A stretch of 32,750 bases of DNA from Desulfuromonadaceae bacterium (GTDB taxonomy: Bacteria > Desulfobacterota > Desulfuromonadia > Geobacterales > Pseudopelobacteraceae): assembly GCA_028686055.1 (NCBI GenBank), contig JAQUCU010000008.1, positions 1 through 32,750 on the forward strand. Direction: 5' to 3'. Positions 16,072 to 24,012 of the stretch are shown in pieces (positions within the stretch are counted from its first letter, which is position 1; each line of letters starts with the position of its first letter). A model generated the notes under the pieces. It was not told where the DNA came from. It saw only the letters and a list, made by a program, of their open reading frames with translations, and searched no databases. Made by a program: the position numbers and the translations under genes.

Positions 16072-17645
16072 AGCGGCAACCGTTCCAACAACAAATCCAG
16101 AATCGCCTGATAATCATTTTGTTCTAGCTCAAATACATTTGGGTATTGAGCAGCTCTGGTAACGTACCGAATGTAACTTAGATACACTATGACGCTATGG
16201 AGATTTTCTGGAATATTAAGCAACACCAAGTAATTACGAAAATTATTGCCGATTATTTCAGCAATTCCTCTGCCCACTACAGTTGCAAACGCCGGCAAGA
16301 CGGCACTGTTTTTTTCAGCACGTTCCTTCTGGATAAGCAGATTCATCATGTCAACTCCAGGGAAATCACTTGCTTTTCCGGTATCCCAGTCAATTATTCC
16401 CTGTATACTACCGCTTTGGGGATTAACCAGGATGTTTCCATAGCCGTAATCTCCATGGGAAATAACCAGGTCTATTTCCGTACCAATCAGGCGATGCTGA
16501 AGAGTTTCAATGAGTGCTACAACTCTTTCACGGAAATCGGCACTAATCACTTTGCAGCTTGCCAAGCGGGCTTGATCGTCAGCAAAGAGAATGTTGAGTT
16601 TATAAGATGTCATGATATCGTTTTGGCAACTGGCAAAATGTACTTGATATAAAAAATCTACAGCGGCCTGAAAAATATGCTCGCGTTGTTCACAACTATT
16701 GACTTTCCATGCTGGCATGCCTGCCACCATTGTTTCCGCATAAACTGTACGGTCGTCATGTTCTATCCGGCAGATCGGCCGGGGCAGTTTATCCATGATA
16801 GAAGCAGGCAACCCGGCACCACCCTGAAGATATTCAAGAAATTTATGATTTTTGCATACTATGCTGTCAATTCGGCGATCAGCCACGAGTCGAACAATAA
16901 AACCTTTTCCTGAATTGTTTTCTGTCAAAAACAATACGAAAGTTCCCCTGAGCCGGATATCGACTCTCTCCAGAAGGCAGTTGGCGACAGGAAGCTGTAA
17001 CTGGCGCGAAATCGCCTCATTAACCATTTGCAGCAAATGAGATGATTCGAATGAGTTGGATCCGCCCAGGATAACGAAACCTTCAGCAATGGCTAGGTAG
17101 CCTCCAAACCTGTTGACAAGATGAAGCAGTGGATGAGCGTAATGCGGCAACTCCAGCATCTTGCTCCCTGCCAACACCAACTCTTCCGGCTGTTGCAAGC
17201 CAGGAAACGGAAGAAAACAGTATATTGGCTTAAAGCCAGACCGGTGGAGTGCATTCTGATAGCCTGAAAGGCGATACCACAATTTATCAAAAAACGAACA
17301 AAAACGCCCTCGCACAAGATTCTTTAGCTGTTTAAAAGAGCACGTATTTTCGGCAAAAAGTAAAATCGAACCGTTTGACGCCAACATTTGATGCGCCTGC
17401 TTCAGGTCGGCGTTAAACATCCGGCGTGAGTTGGAAGAGGCGGAATAGTATAATATCAACTCGTATACTTCTGTTGAACTTGCTAGCGTGGGAATATGAT
17501 CGACACATTTGGCATTTTGAAAAACATGGTGCCAGAAGGAAAACTCATCTCCGACAATAAGGACACTGCTTGACGACGGCAGATCCATGAGTAGCAGCAG
17601 GTTATCGCCAGAAAAACATTCATATTCGTCAAATAACTCGATCAT
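16068..17645 (-). CDS. Fusion: degenerate methyltransferase-like N-terminus plus APH-type phosphotransferase
   Basis: A 525-residue protein in two parts. The C-terminal half is an aminoglycoside-phosphotransferase/choline-kinase-like domain: ISHGDYGYGNILV (His397, Asp399, Asn404; catalytic loop) and GIIDWDTG (Asp419; metal ligand). Such domains phosphorylate small molecules or sugars with ATP. Residues 1-150 or so resemble a class I methyltransferase fold (SSVLIVGDEFSFW, then YELILYYSAS and ASNGSILLFAEN), but the glycine-rich SAM motif is not intact, so it may bind without catalysis. The gene overlaps EpsI upstream and the GT4 downstream by 4 bases each. Phosphotransferase genes do occur next to EpsI in exosortase loci; the substrate is unknown. 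Resistance to antibiotics is not implied. Confidence 0.72.
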   Translation of the reverse strand: MIELFDEYECFSGDNLLLLMDLPSSSSVLIVGDEFSFWHHVFQNAKCVDHIPTLASSTEVYELILYYSASSNSRRMFNADLKQAHQMLASNGSILLFAENTCSFKQLKNLVRGRFCSFFDKLWYRLSGYQNALHRSGFKPIYCFLPFPGLQQPEELVLAGSKMLELPHYAHPLLHLVNRFGGYLAIAEGFVILGGSNSFESSHLLQMVNEAISRQLQLPVANCLLERVDIRLRGTFVLFLTENNSGKGFIVRLVADRRIDSIVCKNHKFLEYLQGGAGLPASIMDKLPRPICRIEHDDRTVYAETMVAGMPAWKVNSCEQREHIFQAAVDFLYQVHFASCQNDIMTSYKLNILFADDQARLASCKVISADFRERVVALIETLQHRLIGTEIDLVISHGDYGYGNILVNPQSGSIQGIIDWDTGKASDFPGVDMMNLLIQKERAEKNSAVLPAFATVVGRGIAEIIGNNFRNYLVLLNIPENLHSVIVYLSYIRYVTRAAQYPNVFELEQNDYQAILDLLLERLPL

Positions 17646-18292
17646 TTTTCAACGGGCCAATTACTAGGCAATTGATTGAGCACAATCTCGGCAAATTGCT
17701 CTACCCTCTGTTTTGTCTTCGAAACATCTTCATCCGCAGAATTTGCTGTTATTCGAACAAACGCCCCGTCGTTGCGATTGTGCAGAATCCTTCCCGTAAA
17801 GCGTTCAATATTCTGGCTCAATCCTGTTGAAATAACCGTCTTTCCTGCAGTTTGGTACCAGTGAAGCATGACAGTATTGGCGCCATCCATGCGAGACAGA
17901 ACGTAATTAACCGGGATACTTTTGCCGGTCGCTATCTGTTTGAGATGTACAATTCCGGTGTCGACAATCGCCGCTCCGCTTCCAGGCAGACAGGCATAGG
18001 GATTATGGCCGGTTCTGCCGCCTTTTGCAGTGCCGTAATAGCCGATATACAGGTCAAGCTGATCGCCGTTTTGCGACTTGTAATGTCGGTAAATATTCTT
18101 ATCAGCATTCAGTTCCTTATATACGGCAGCTGAGAATGAATCCTCCGTAGCGGTATATCCGGAAATAACCATTGGCAGTTTTTCAAGATTTGCCTGAACA
18201 ACAACCGGCACCGACCTGGAGGATTGTGCAGCAACGGCACATAGAGCTAACAGCAACATCACAAGAGATAGTGTGAAGGTTTTATTTGACAT
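17642..18292 (-). CDS. epsI: EpsI family exosortase-associated protein
   Basis: A 216-residue protein with one N-terminal hydrophobic segment (LSLVMLLLALCAVAAQ), either an anchor or a signal peptide, and a periplasmic domain. The family pattern is visible: a middle YIGYYG followed by GHNPYACLPGSGA, the usual CLPG-type signature of EpsI, then VNYVLSRMDGANTVMLHWYQTAG. In many exosortase A proteins this domain is fused to the C-terminus of the protease; here it is a separate gene. Its start lies inside the last codons of the exosortase gene (11-base overlap), with AAGAAGAG before the ATG. It is needed for EPS formation in Methylobacillus-type systems, but its biochemical role is not known. Confidence 0.88.
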   Translation of the reverse strand: MSNKTFTLSLVMLLLALCAVAAQSSRSVPVVVQANLEKLPMVISGYTATEDSFSAAVYKELNADKNIYRHYKSQNGDQLDLYIGYYGTAKGGRTGHNPYACLPGSGAAIVDTGIVHLKQIATGKSIPVNYVLSRMDGANTVMLHWYQTAGKTVISTGLSQNIERFTGRILHNRNDGAFVRITANSADEDVSKTKQRVEQFAEIVLNQLPSNWPVEK

Positions 18293-19115
18293 CCGCGCTC
18301 TTCTTTCTGTTGATCAGGGCAAAAACACCCAACAATGCCATGAAACCGAAAACAAAGATGGCGATACCCGAGAATTCGTGGAGAAAGCCTCTCGCAACCT
18401 TGTCCCCGTAAAAGTTGGCCAACACCCCTGTGCCCGCGATACGGATTATGTTGGCCACCATAGCTATTGGTACTGCCGATGCTATCAGGATGGCATTATT
18501 CTTCCATCCACCATGCCGCATGCCTGTAAAGGCAAAGGCAATCATCAATAGAGACATTATTGATCGGATGCCGCTGCACGCTTCGGCAACTTCCAGCTGG
18601 GTCCCGACAAAATAGAGCATGTTGCCTTCGCGAAAGACAGGGATGTAACAAGCCCCTATGATCCCGGCGGATATTTTCGTGGCCATAAGCTGCAGAGGGG
18701 CAGAAACGAGACTTAACAGCGAATACGGCACGGGGATCATAAACAGCAGAAACAGGACAGGAAACGCGAGGATTCTGATCATCTCGCTGCCCAGGGTAAA
18801 CCAGATCAGGCCAAACAACGAAAAAACCATCGCAACCCTTGCCGGAAAGGCCACCCCGCCTGCGTAGCAGAGCAGATAGAGCGCCAGGAACAGGAACAGC
18901 AGGACGCCTCCCCACCACGAACTGCTAATGGTCGGCGGATTCAACTGTTTGATTCTTTCCCAGGCAAAATAACCGGCCACAAACGGCACGATAAAACCGT
19001 GGGAGTTATCGGAGTGACCGTACCAATCACGGAGAAGCTCCGGGTAGAGCGGATAAAAAACCACAACCCAAAGCAGAATAAGTATCGCTATTTTTATCCT
19101 GTCATGCTTCGACAT
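18282..19115 (-). CDS. Exosortase (EpsH/XrtA-type transpeptidase), unfused form
   Basis: A 277-residue inner-membrane protein with about eight hydrophobic segments. The three signature sites are present in order: EACSGIRS with Cys180, ANIIRI with Arg225, and GFLHEFSG with His246, matching the Cys-Arg-His set of exosortases. HSDNSHGFIVP (34-44) is the conserved N-terminal motif. It would process C-terminal PEP-CTERM-like signals at the periplasmic face and hand proteins to the EPS machinery. The EpsI domain is not fused and follows as its own gene. Its start lies inside the end of the aminotransferase gene, with AGGAAAG before ATG 19115. The A-type assignment comes from context, not from sequence comparison. 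Confidence 0.92.
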   Translation of the reverse strand: MSKHDRIKIAILILLWVVVFYPLYPELLRDWYGHSDNSHGFIVPFVAGYFAWERIKQLNPPTISSSWWGGVLLFLFLALYLLCYAGGVAFPARVAMVFSLFGLIWFTLGSEMIRILAFPVLFLLFMIPVPYSLLSLVSAPLQLMATKISAGIIGACYIPVFREGNMLYFVGTQLEVAEACSGIRSIMSLLMIAFAFTGMRHGGWKNNAILIASAVPIAMVANIIRIAGTGVLANFYGDKVARGFLHEFSGIAIFVFGFMALLGVFALINRKKSADVK

Positions 19116-20310
19116 ACGATCTTTCCTGGAACACGTGCATGATGTTTTTCACATCAACTTCACCTACATAAGGATGTACAGGCAGGGTAACTATTCTTTC
19201 GGCAATATCTTTCGCCACCGGAAACGTATTTCCTCCTAATAGCCCCTGCAGTTCATGAATTCCATCAATGGAATCAGGATAACCGTCTGATATTCCCAAT
19301 CCCATCCGCTCACTTTTCCGGAGGATAGCTTTTTTGGTGTCCTTATCCGCTGCCAACACGGGATATCTGGTCAGATCCGGCATTGTTCCTCCAAACGCGC
19401 CCGCAGGCATCATCCCGTATGAGGCAATATTATTGGCATTTACCGATCTTGCTGCCTTGAGTTTGTTAATTCTTGCCTCCCAGTTTTTTGCGATCCCGGC
19501 CTGGAATGGCGACAACCTCCTGATTGGAAAGGATGGATTGAAATGTGTTTCGCCCAATCTCAAAAATGGTAACGATTTCGGCAGCCAGTATATGCGCGGG
19601 TGGATGAGTATCGAGAGTGCAACGGCATTAAGGAACAGCCTCAAAGTGTCCATGGCCCCTTCCCTGCCAATAGTGGCCAATTGTTTCTCAAGCTCTCTCC
19701 CTACCATATCGTTGTCTGTCAGAATGATGCCGCCTTCTACGGTAGAAAAGGCCTTTCCACGCCCCATGCTGAACAGCCCGACATCTCCCAGGGTCCCGAT
19801 CTTTTTTCCGTTCCATCCGCCACCCATCGCCTGGGCGGCGTCTTCCAGTACGAAGATATCGCGCGGGCTGACCAGTCTGTTCAAGCGTTCCACATCTGCC
19901 GGCATACCAAACAGATGGGTGGGGATCACGCAGAGCAGACGGGGATTCTCCAATTTCTCTACAATGCTGTTGAAATCAAAATCGAGCGTCCCTGGGGCCA
20001 TGTCGCATAATCTGACCTTGAAACCGGCCTTTATTATCGCAGCTGGAACGGAATAGCAGGTATAAGCAGGGATAAGGACTTCATCCTTTTCCGGGTGTAT
20101 CTGATGCAATGCCTGAAGTATAAGGGCAAGGGCCGCCTTACCTGAGGAAACCGCAAAACAGTATCTGACCCGGTAAAATGATTTGAGCTCATCCTCTAAC
20201 CTCCTGACTGCGGCCTCACCTTCAAAGATTACTGAAACCCCCGCTGCGATATCCCTAAAACGCAACGGCGCTGCCGCCGGGGGGAGAGTTCTTCCGATAC
20301 GCATTACCAT
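19102..20310 (-). CDS. DegT/DnrJ/EryC1/StrS family aminotransferase, exosortase-locus type
   Basis: A PLP-dependent sugar transaminase of 402 residues. Visible sites are AVSSGKAALAL (53-63), the PLP-ring Asp157 in VLEDAAQAMGGG, and LFSMGRGKAFSTVEGG, in which Lys186 is the expected Schiff-base lysine. The sequence around it differs from the second aminotransferase in this window (SMGRGK versus SFYPGK), so the two are not recent duplicates. It should aminate a nucleotide keto-sugar, but its partner dehydratase is not here. It is the first gene of the exosortase operon, about 55 bases downstream of a sigma-54-like promoter, with only a weak GGA before the ATG. Its end overlaps the exosortase start by 14 bases. 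Confidence 0.86.
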   Translation of the reverse strand: MVMRIGRTLPPAAAPLRFRDIAAGVSVIFEGEAAVRRLEDELKSFYRVRYCFAVSSGKAALALILQALHQIHPEKDEVLIPAYTCYSVPAAIIKAGFKVRLCDMAPGTLDFDFNSIVEKLENPRLLCVIPTHLFGMPADVERLNRLVSPRDIFVLEDAAQAMGGGWNGKKIGTLGDVGLFSMGRGKAFSTVEGGIILTDNDMVGRELEKQLATIGREGAMDTLRLFLNAVALSILIHPRIYWLPKSLPFLRLGETHFNPSFPIRRLSPFQAGIAKNWEARINKLKAARSVNANNIASYGMMPAGAFGGTMPDLTRYPVLAADKDTKKAILRKSERMGLGISDGYPDSIDGIHELQGLLGGNTFPVAKDIAERIVTLPVHPYVGEVDVKNIMHVFQERSYVEA

Positions 20311-20365
20311 GATGGAATCCAGTCGCAGGTATTAGTAACGCAAACATCACCATCAGCTAATTGAT

Positions 20366-20381
20366 AGCACTATTAATGCCA
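20366..20381 (-). promoter_or_regulatory. Sigma-54 (RpoN) -24/-12 promoter of the exosortase operon
   Basis: Read on the minus strand the site is TGGCATTAATAGTGCT, with GG and GC separated by exactly 10 bases. It agrees with TGGCAC-N5-TTGCT at all but two positions. Transcription would start near 20355, leaving a leader of about 45 bases before the aminotransferase ATG. Exosortase A loci are often accompanied by the sensor/activator pair PrsK-PrsR, a sigma-54 system. Those genes are not in the window. Confidence 0.62.
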
Positions 20382-20426
20382 ATACTTTATTTAGTATTAA
20401 CAGCTAGTTGTAACAGTTTTTAGCTC

Positions 20427-20449
20427 TTATGTGTGGAGCAAACACATAA
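20427..20449. promoter_or_regulatory. Perfect 8-bp inverted repeat, probable activator site
   Basis: TTATGTGT (20427-20434) and ACACATAA (20442-20449) are exact complements around a 7-base spacer. The site lies about 45-70 bases upstream of the -24 element of the sigma-54-like promoter, where an enhancer-binding activator could dock. It could instead form a hairpin at the end of the deacetylase transcript, but no T-tract follows. The rest of the 20311-20514 gap shows nothing else I can name. Confidence 0.45.
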
Positions 20450-20514
20450 CCTTAAAACCTGGAATGTCGCGGAAGCCGTAACAACGGTGGGGAGGAATGG
20501 ATAGTTATAAAAAT

Positions 20515-21384
20515 TTACAGTGTTAGATTTGGGGCAGGCAGGGTGGTATTCAACAGGCACTCTTTAGCGGGTGAGAAATTGAAGTTAGTCAACAGGTGTC
20601 TTATTTTTGATTCCATGCGTTCAAGATTCAGATAATGCCTGAAACATGATTTCAGGCCGACTCGAATACGCGGCTGATGCGGGTCAATTTCCCAGGGATG
20701 GAAATATACTATTACCGGCTGCTTCTCCCTGGCATTGATCGATTGGATTGCCCATGCCACCAATACAGCAGGAAAAAACCTCAAGTATCCGCCACCTGCT
20801 ATCGGTATATGAGACTTCCATCCTCCAATGTTAAGAGAGAAGGTGGATATCGGGAATTCCTGTATCTTTCCGGCATGTGTTGATATCTCATGCGGAAAAC
20901 GTTTCCCTCCCGGGATACCATAGATATCATGAGTAATAGGGAAGATGCTGGAGTCGTAGGAGAAACCCTCCTCCACAAGAATGTCGAGTGCCCAGAGTGA
21001 TTTTGCCGTAATTGAATAACTCGGGGCCCGGTACCCGCACATCCTCTCTCCACAGATATCTTCAAGAATATTTTTTGCTCTGGATATATCCTCCCTAAAT
21101 TCCTGCGGTGAATGACGATATATGAGTTGATGTCCATAGCCATGGCAGGCGATTTCATGCCCCCGACGCTGTATTTCTTTTACCAGTGCGGGACGTCTCT
21201 CTGCAACCCACCCCAGCACGAAGAACGTTGCCTTTAATGCAAATTCGTCCAGCATGTCGAGGATGCGCAGAGTGTTACCCTCAACCCGGAGCGGGTATGT
21301 GTCCCATTGGTCAGGTTTTATCTGCCGTTCAAAGGCTGTTACCTGGAAATAGTCTTCAACGTCTATGGTAAGGGCATTAATCAT
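20515..21384 (-). CDS. Exosortase-locus polysaccharide deacetylase (NodB fold, DUF3473-type)
   Basis: A 289-residue deacetylase of the subgroup tied to exosortase A loci. It starts directly with the catalytic motif ALTIDVEDYFQV (Asp8, Glu10, Asp11), then KATFFVLGWVAE. The metal ligands are His81 and His85 in CHGYGHQLIYR. YRAPSYSIT and the C-terminal FHPWEIDPHQPRI are typical of this family, as is the total length. There is no signal peptide, so it probably acts on cytoplasmic intermediates, removing acetyl groups from an amino sugar. It follows the barrel gene by 9 bases with GAGGAAAG before the ATG, and ends the export operon. Confidence 0.9.
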   Translation of the reverse strand: MINALTIDVEDYFQVTAFERQIKPDQWDTYPLRVEGNTLRILDMLDEFALKATFFVLGWVAERRPALVKEIQRRGHEIACHGYGHQLIYRHSPQEFREDISRAKNILEDICGERMCGYRAPSYSITAKSLWALDILVEEGFSYDSSIFPITHDIYGIPGGKRFPHEISTHAGKIQEFPISTFSLNIGGWKSHIPIAGGGYLRFFPAVLVAWAIQSINAREKQPVIVYFHPWEIDPHQPRIRVGLKSCFRHYLNLERMESKIRHLLTNFNFSPAKECLLNTTLPAPNLTL

Positions 21385-21393
21385 CTGCTTTCC

Positions 21394-22671
21394 TCAGAAT
21401 ATTTTCTTGATTTCAATCATCGCGCGGTTGACATGCCAGTTGTCAGAGACAATTTCCGGTGAATAATACCCAGTGTAGATATAGGTCAGCGAAGCAGTTA
21501 AATCCTTGGCAAGGAGGTAGCTGAGCCCTGATTCAACCTGAAAACGCCTGGTGTAACTACCGAGTATCGGTCTCTCATACTTTTCCGCAGTGAGGGCAAG
21601 GTTACCTTTCAAATCCGCGCTTAATTCGTACTGTCCACGTAATATTGCACCATATTTTTTTGTGTCCAGGGTGTCTGTTTCAGTCCTTACATATTCGGAG
21701 TACGTGGGGGAAAAACTGATGGTCACCCTGTTAAGTCTTTTTTCAATGATGCCGCTGACAAAGCTTTCTTTCAAAACACTGCTCAATGGATCTTCATCGT
21801 ATCTGACACCTGTTGTTACTGTCGCGGTAACCGTATTGAATACATGGGTTATCCCCGCATTCCAGACGAAGTTGTTAAGACTCCGGCCACTGTAGTCGTA
21901 ACTGATCCAGTTATTTCCTGCCTGAGCAAAAAGGAACGATTTATCCGCATATTCGTAGCGGAAGCCTCCCAGCACCTGATGCTGGCTGAAATTATCGAAA
22001 TAACCCAATTCCCTGGTAAAGGTATAGTCTGCGGTCAAACTGAAGCGCTTGGAAAATTCGTAGGCTATATTAAGAAAGGCAACGTGATCGACTTTGTCGA
22101 CACCGACTGAATCAGCATAGCGGGGGTCTGTGAATTGGAAACCGGAGGTGTCGGATGAGCCAAAATAGCGGGTGTCTATAAATCGGTAACCGGCCTTAAT
22201 CGGAATCCTTTCAGTAGGACGTATGGTAAAATAGGGTGCCACTGTGACTACGTTGCGGTCAATCTGGTTGACGAACAGACTTTCCCCCGTCACATCCCTG
22301 GTTGGATCCAGTGAAACGCGCTGATAATCATCGCTGACGTCGAGGTATAAGAAGTTTTCGACAGCAGTCAGATGCCCTTTAGCATTGAGTGTATGTGCAA
22401 TCTCATCGTCACGGGTTCCTCTGGCGTAGTGCCGGTAATCGAACACGTAACTGAGATCCCCGGTCAGTGCCGGCGCATTATAACGCATGGCAAGTCCCGG
22501 AAGCACCCGAGTGATGTAATCCGAATTGCGTCTGATATTTGTCTCGAAAACGTTGTCGGTAAATTCCTCGCTGACTGCCAGGGAAGGGTGCAGTTCAAAT
22601 TCAGCTCCCTGCGCAACAGTTGCCACCGAAAAAATACTGAAAACAATTGACTTCCTGAGTATGTTTGACAT
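21394..22671 (-). CDS. Outer-membrane beta-barrel protein, exosortase-locus type
   Basis: A 425-residue exported protein. A signal peptide (SIVFSIFSVATVAQGAEF, cut after QGA) leads into FELHPSLAVSEEFTDNVFET, the usual start of this barrel family. Alternating-hydrophobicity strands then run to the end, for example DLSYVFDYRHYARG, FSLTADYTFTRELGYFDN and ASLTYIYTGYY. The last residues, MIEIKKIF, end in Phe as outer-membrane barrels do. It is the likely outer-membrane partner of the EPS export protein, serving as pore or scaffold. ATG 22671 is preferred to a GTG four codons upstream because GAGG falls at the right distance from the ATG and overlaps that GTG codon. Confidence 0.83.
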   Translation of the reverse strand: MSNILRKSIVFSIFSVATVAQGAEFELHPSLAVSEEFTDNVFETNIRRNSDYITRVLPGLAMRYNAPALTGDLSYVFDYRHYARGTRDDEIAHTLNAKGHLTAVENFLYLDVSDDYQRVSLDPTRDVTGESLFVNQIDRNVVTVAPYFTIRPTERIPIKAGYRFIDTRYFGSSDTSGFQFTDPRYADSVGVDKVDHVAFLNIAYEFSKRFSLTADYTFTRELGYFDNFSQHQVLGGFRYEYADKSFLFAQAGNNWISYDYSGRSLNNFVWNAGITHVFNTVTATVTTGVRYDEDPLSSVLKESFVSGIIEKRLNRVTISFSPTYSEYVRTETDTLDTKKYGAILRGQYELSADLKGNLALTAEKYERPILGSYTRRFQVESGLSYLLAKDLTASLTYIYTGYYSPEIVSDNWHVNRAMIEIKKIF

Positions 22672-22732
22672 GGAAATCCTCACAGTAATACCGATAACGC
22701 AGGATAAGTGGCTTTAGAAAATATGTTGAAAA

Positions 22733-23902
22733 TCAGAGTTTAAACATGCGACCGAACATATTTCCCATAAAGGATTGCGCATTTTCTTCACTGGCATATT
22801 CACCTGTTTTTTTATTTTCAGAGATTGGAGTACTATCATATGAATCCCGCACGAGATCACCACTCTTTTCCTGCTGGGACTTCAAAGACTTTTCCAGATC
22901 GGAGATCTTTGCCGCCATATCCTGAAGCATCTTCTGGCTGGCAGACCCGGATTCTTTACCCAGATTATCAAGCCTGTCATTAATGTCCTTGATCATTGCA
23001 GATAATGCAGGCTTGGAAAGGCTGGCGGGTGCTGTGCCATTGATGAGAATTTCTCTTGTAACGTGGCCATCCAGAGACTCACTCCCCCAGTAATGATACT
23101 CAAAATCCAGGTCTCCAATAATATCCAGAACCAGGGCGGCATCTATTGTCCTGGTCTCCTCGGCAAACGCTGCAAGCAGGATAAAATCGCAGATGATATT
23201 TATCAGCCGCGGGATTCCCCTGCTGTACGTAAATATTATTTCTATGGTTTCTTCGGAAAAACTTACAGCATTGCGGTCGCCGGCCTTTTCCAGACGATGA
23301 AGGATATAAAGCTCAATTTCGGTGCGACTTAGTGGTTGAATATGGCAGTTGATACTGATCCGCTGGCGCAGTTGAATCAGTTTTGCCGATGCCAGCGTTT
23401 TACGCAGTTCAGGCTGTCCCACGAGAATGATCTGCAGAAGTTTTGCATTGTCGGTTTCCAGGTTGGAAAGCATCCTGATCTCCTCAAGCAGGTCATGGCT
23501 AAGGTTCTGGGCCTCATCAATTATCAGTACCGGCTGATTCCCCTTCAAAAACTGCTCGATCAAAAAGTTATTCAGATCCCTCAGCAGTGTGATTTTATCT
23601 TTATTAAGGACAGGCAGACCGAAATCATCATTAATCATCGCGATCAACTGTTCCGAATCGACTCGCGTATTAAAGATCTTGGAAAGGACAACATCGGAGA
23701 GATTTTTTTTAATAAGGTTCCGGATTATGGTTGTTTTGCCGGAACCGACTTCACCGGTAAGAAGGATAAATCCTACCCGTTCCCGGATGCCGTAGTCCAG
23801 ATAGGAAAGCACTTTTTTGTGCGAACTGCTCATGAACAGGAAATCCGGATCCGGAAGGAGATCAAACGGTTTCTGTGTCAGGTTAAAAAATGCCTCGTAC
23901 AT
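22733..23902 (-). CDS. ExeA-like secretion ATPase of exosortase loci
   Basis: A 389-residue AAA-type ATPase. MYEAFFNLTQKPFDLLPDP is the family's N-terminal signature. Walker A is GEVGSGKTT at 50-58, Walker B is PVLIIDEAQNL at 124-134, and a sensor-like ILVGQPELR follows. The C-terminal 100 residues or so are polar with a short coiled coil (IKDINDRLDNLG, then KISDLEKSLKSQQEK) and look like a linker or partner-binding tail. It probably powers or regulates assembly of the export machine from the cytoplasm. AAGGGG precedes ATG 23902. Its position between the kinase and barrel genes matches the standard order in these loci. Confidence 0.89.
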   Translation of the reverse strand: MYEAFFNLTQKPFDLLPDPDFLFMSSSHKKVLSYLDYGIRERVGFILLTGEVGSGKTTIIRNLIKKNLSDVVLSKIFNTRVDSEQLIAMINDDFGLPVLNKDKITLLRDLNNFLIEQFLKGNQPVLIIDEAQNLSHDLLEEIRMLSNLETDNAKLLQIILVGQPELRKTLASAKLIQLRQRISINCHIQPLSRTEIELYILHRLEKAGDRNAVSFSEETIEIIFTYSRGIPRLINIICDFILLAAFAEETRTIDAALVLDIIGDLDFEYHYWGSESLDGHVTREILINGTAPASLSKPALSAMIKDINDRLDNLGKESGSASQKMLQDMAAKISDLEKSLKSQQEKSGDLVRDSYDSTPISENKKTGEYASEENAQSFMGNMFGRMFKL

Positions 23903-23973
23903 GATTTATCCCCTTTTCAAACTATCACCCTTTAGGATACTGGCAATCACCATACGTGCCCAATAACAATGCA

Positions 23974-23999
23974 AAATTCAGAATTCAGAATTCAAAATT
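23974..23999. repeat. Short A+T-rich tandem repeat (AATTCAG units)
   Basis: The 110-base gap between the ATPase and kinase genes holds overlapping copies of AATTCAG followed by AATTCAAAATT. The motif is typical of decayed simple repeats and has no evident function. It is partly self-complementary. Confidence 0.5.
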
Positions 24000-24012
24000 G
24001 TACTTTTGCTCT

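Noticed and set aside
16068-17645. Aminoglycoside-resistance enzyme
   Set aside because: The kinase fold is shared, but the position within an exosortase operon and the fused N-terminal domain argue for a biosynthetic or unknown role.
19334-20056. A 240-codon plus-strand frame
   Set aside because: It lies wholly opposite the aminotransferase, whose PLP motifs are complete; it shows no family features and is a shadow frame.
20427-20449. Rho-independent terminator of the export operon
   Set aside because: The 8-bp stem is A+T rich and no T-run follows on the minus strand; a protein-binding site fits better given the promoter beside it.
23336-23935. A 199-codon plus-strand frame
   Set aside because: It is antisense to the ExeA-like ATPase, with no ribosome site or recognisable domain.
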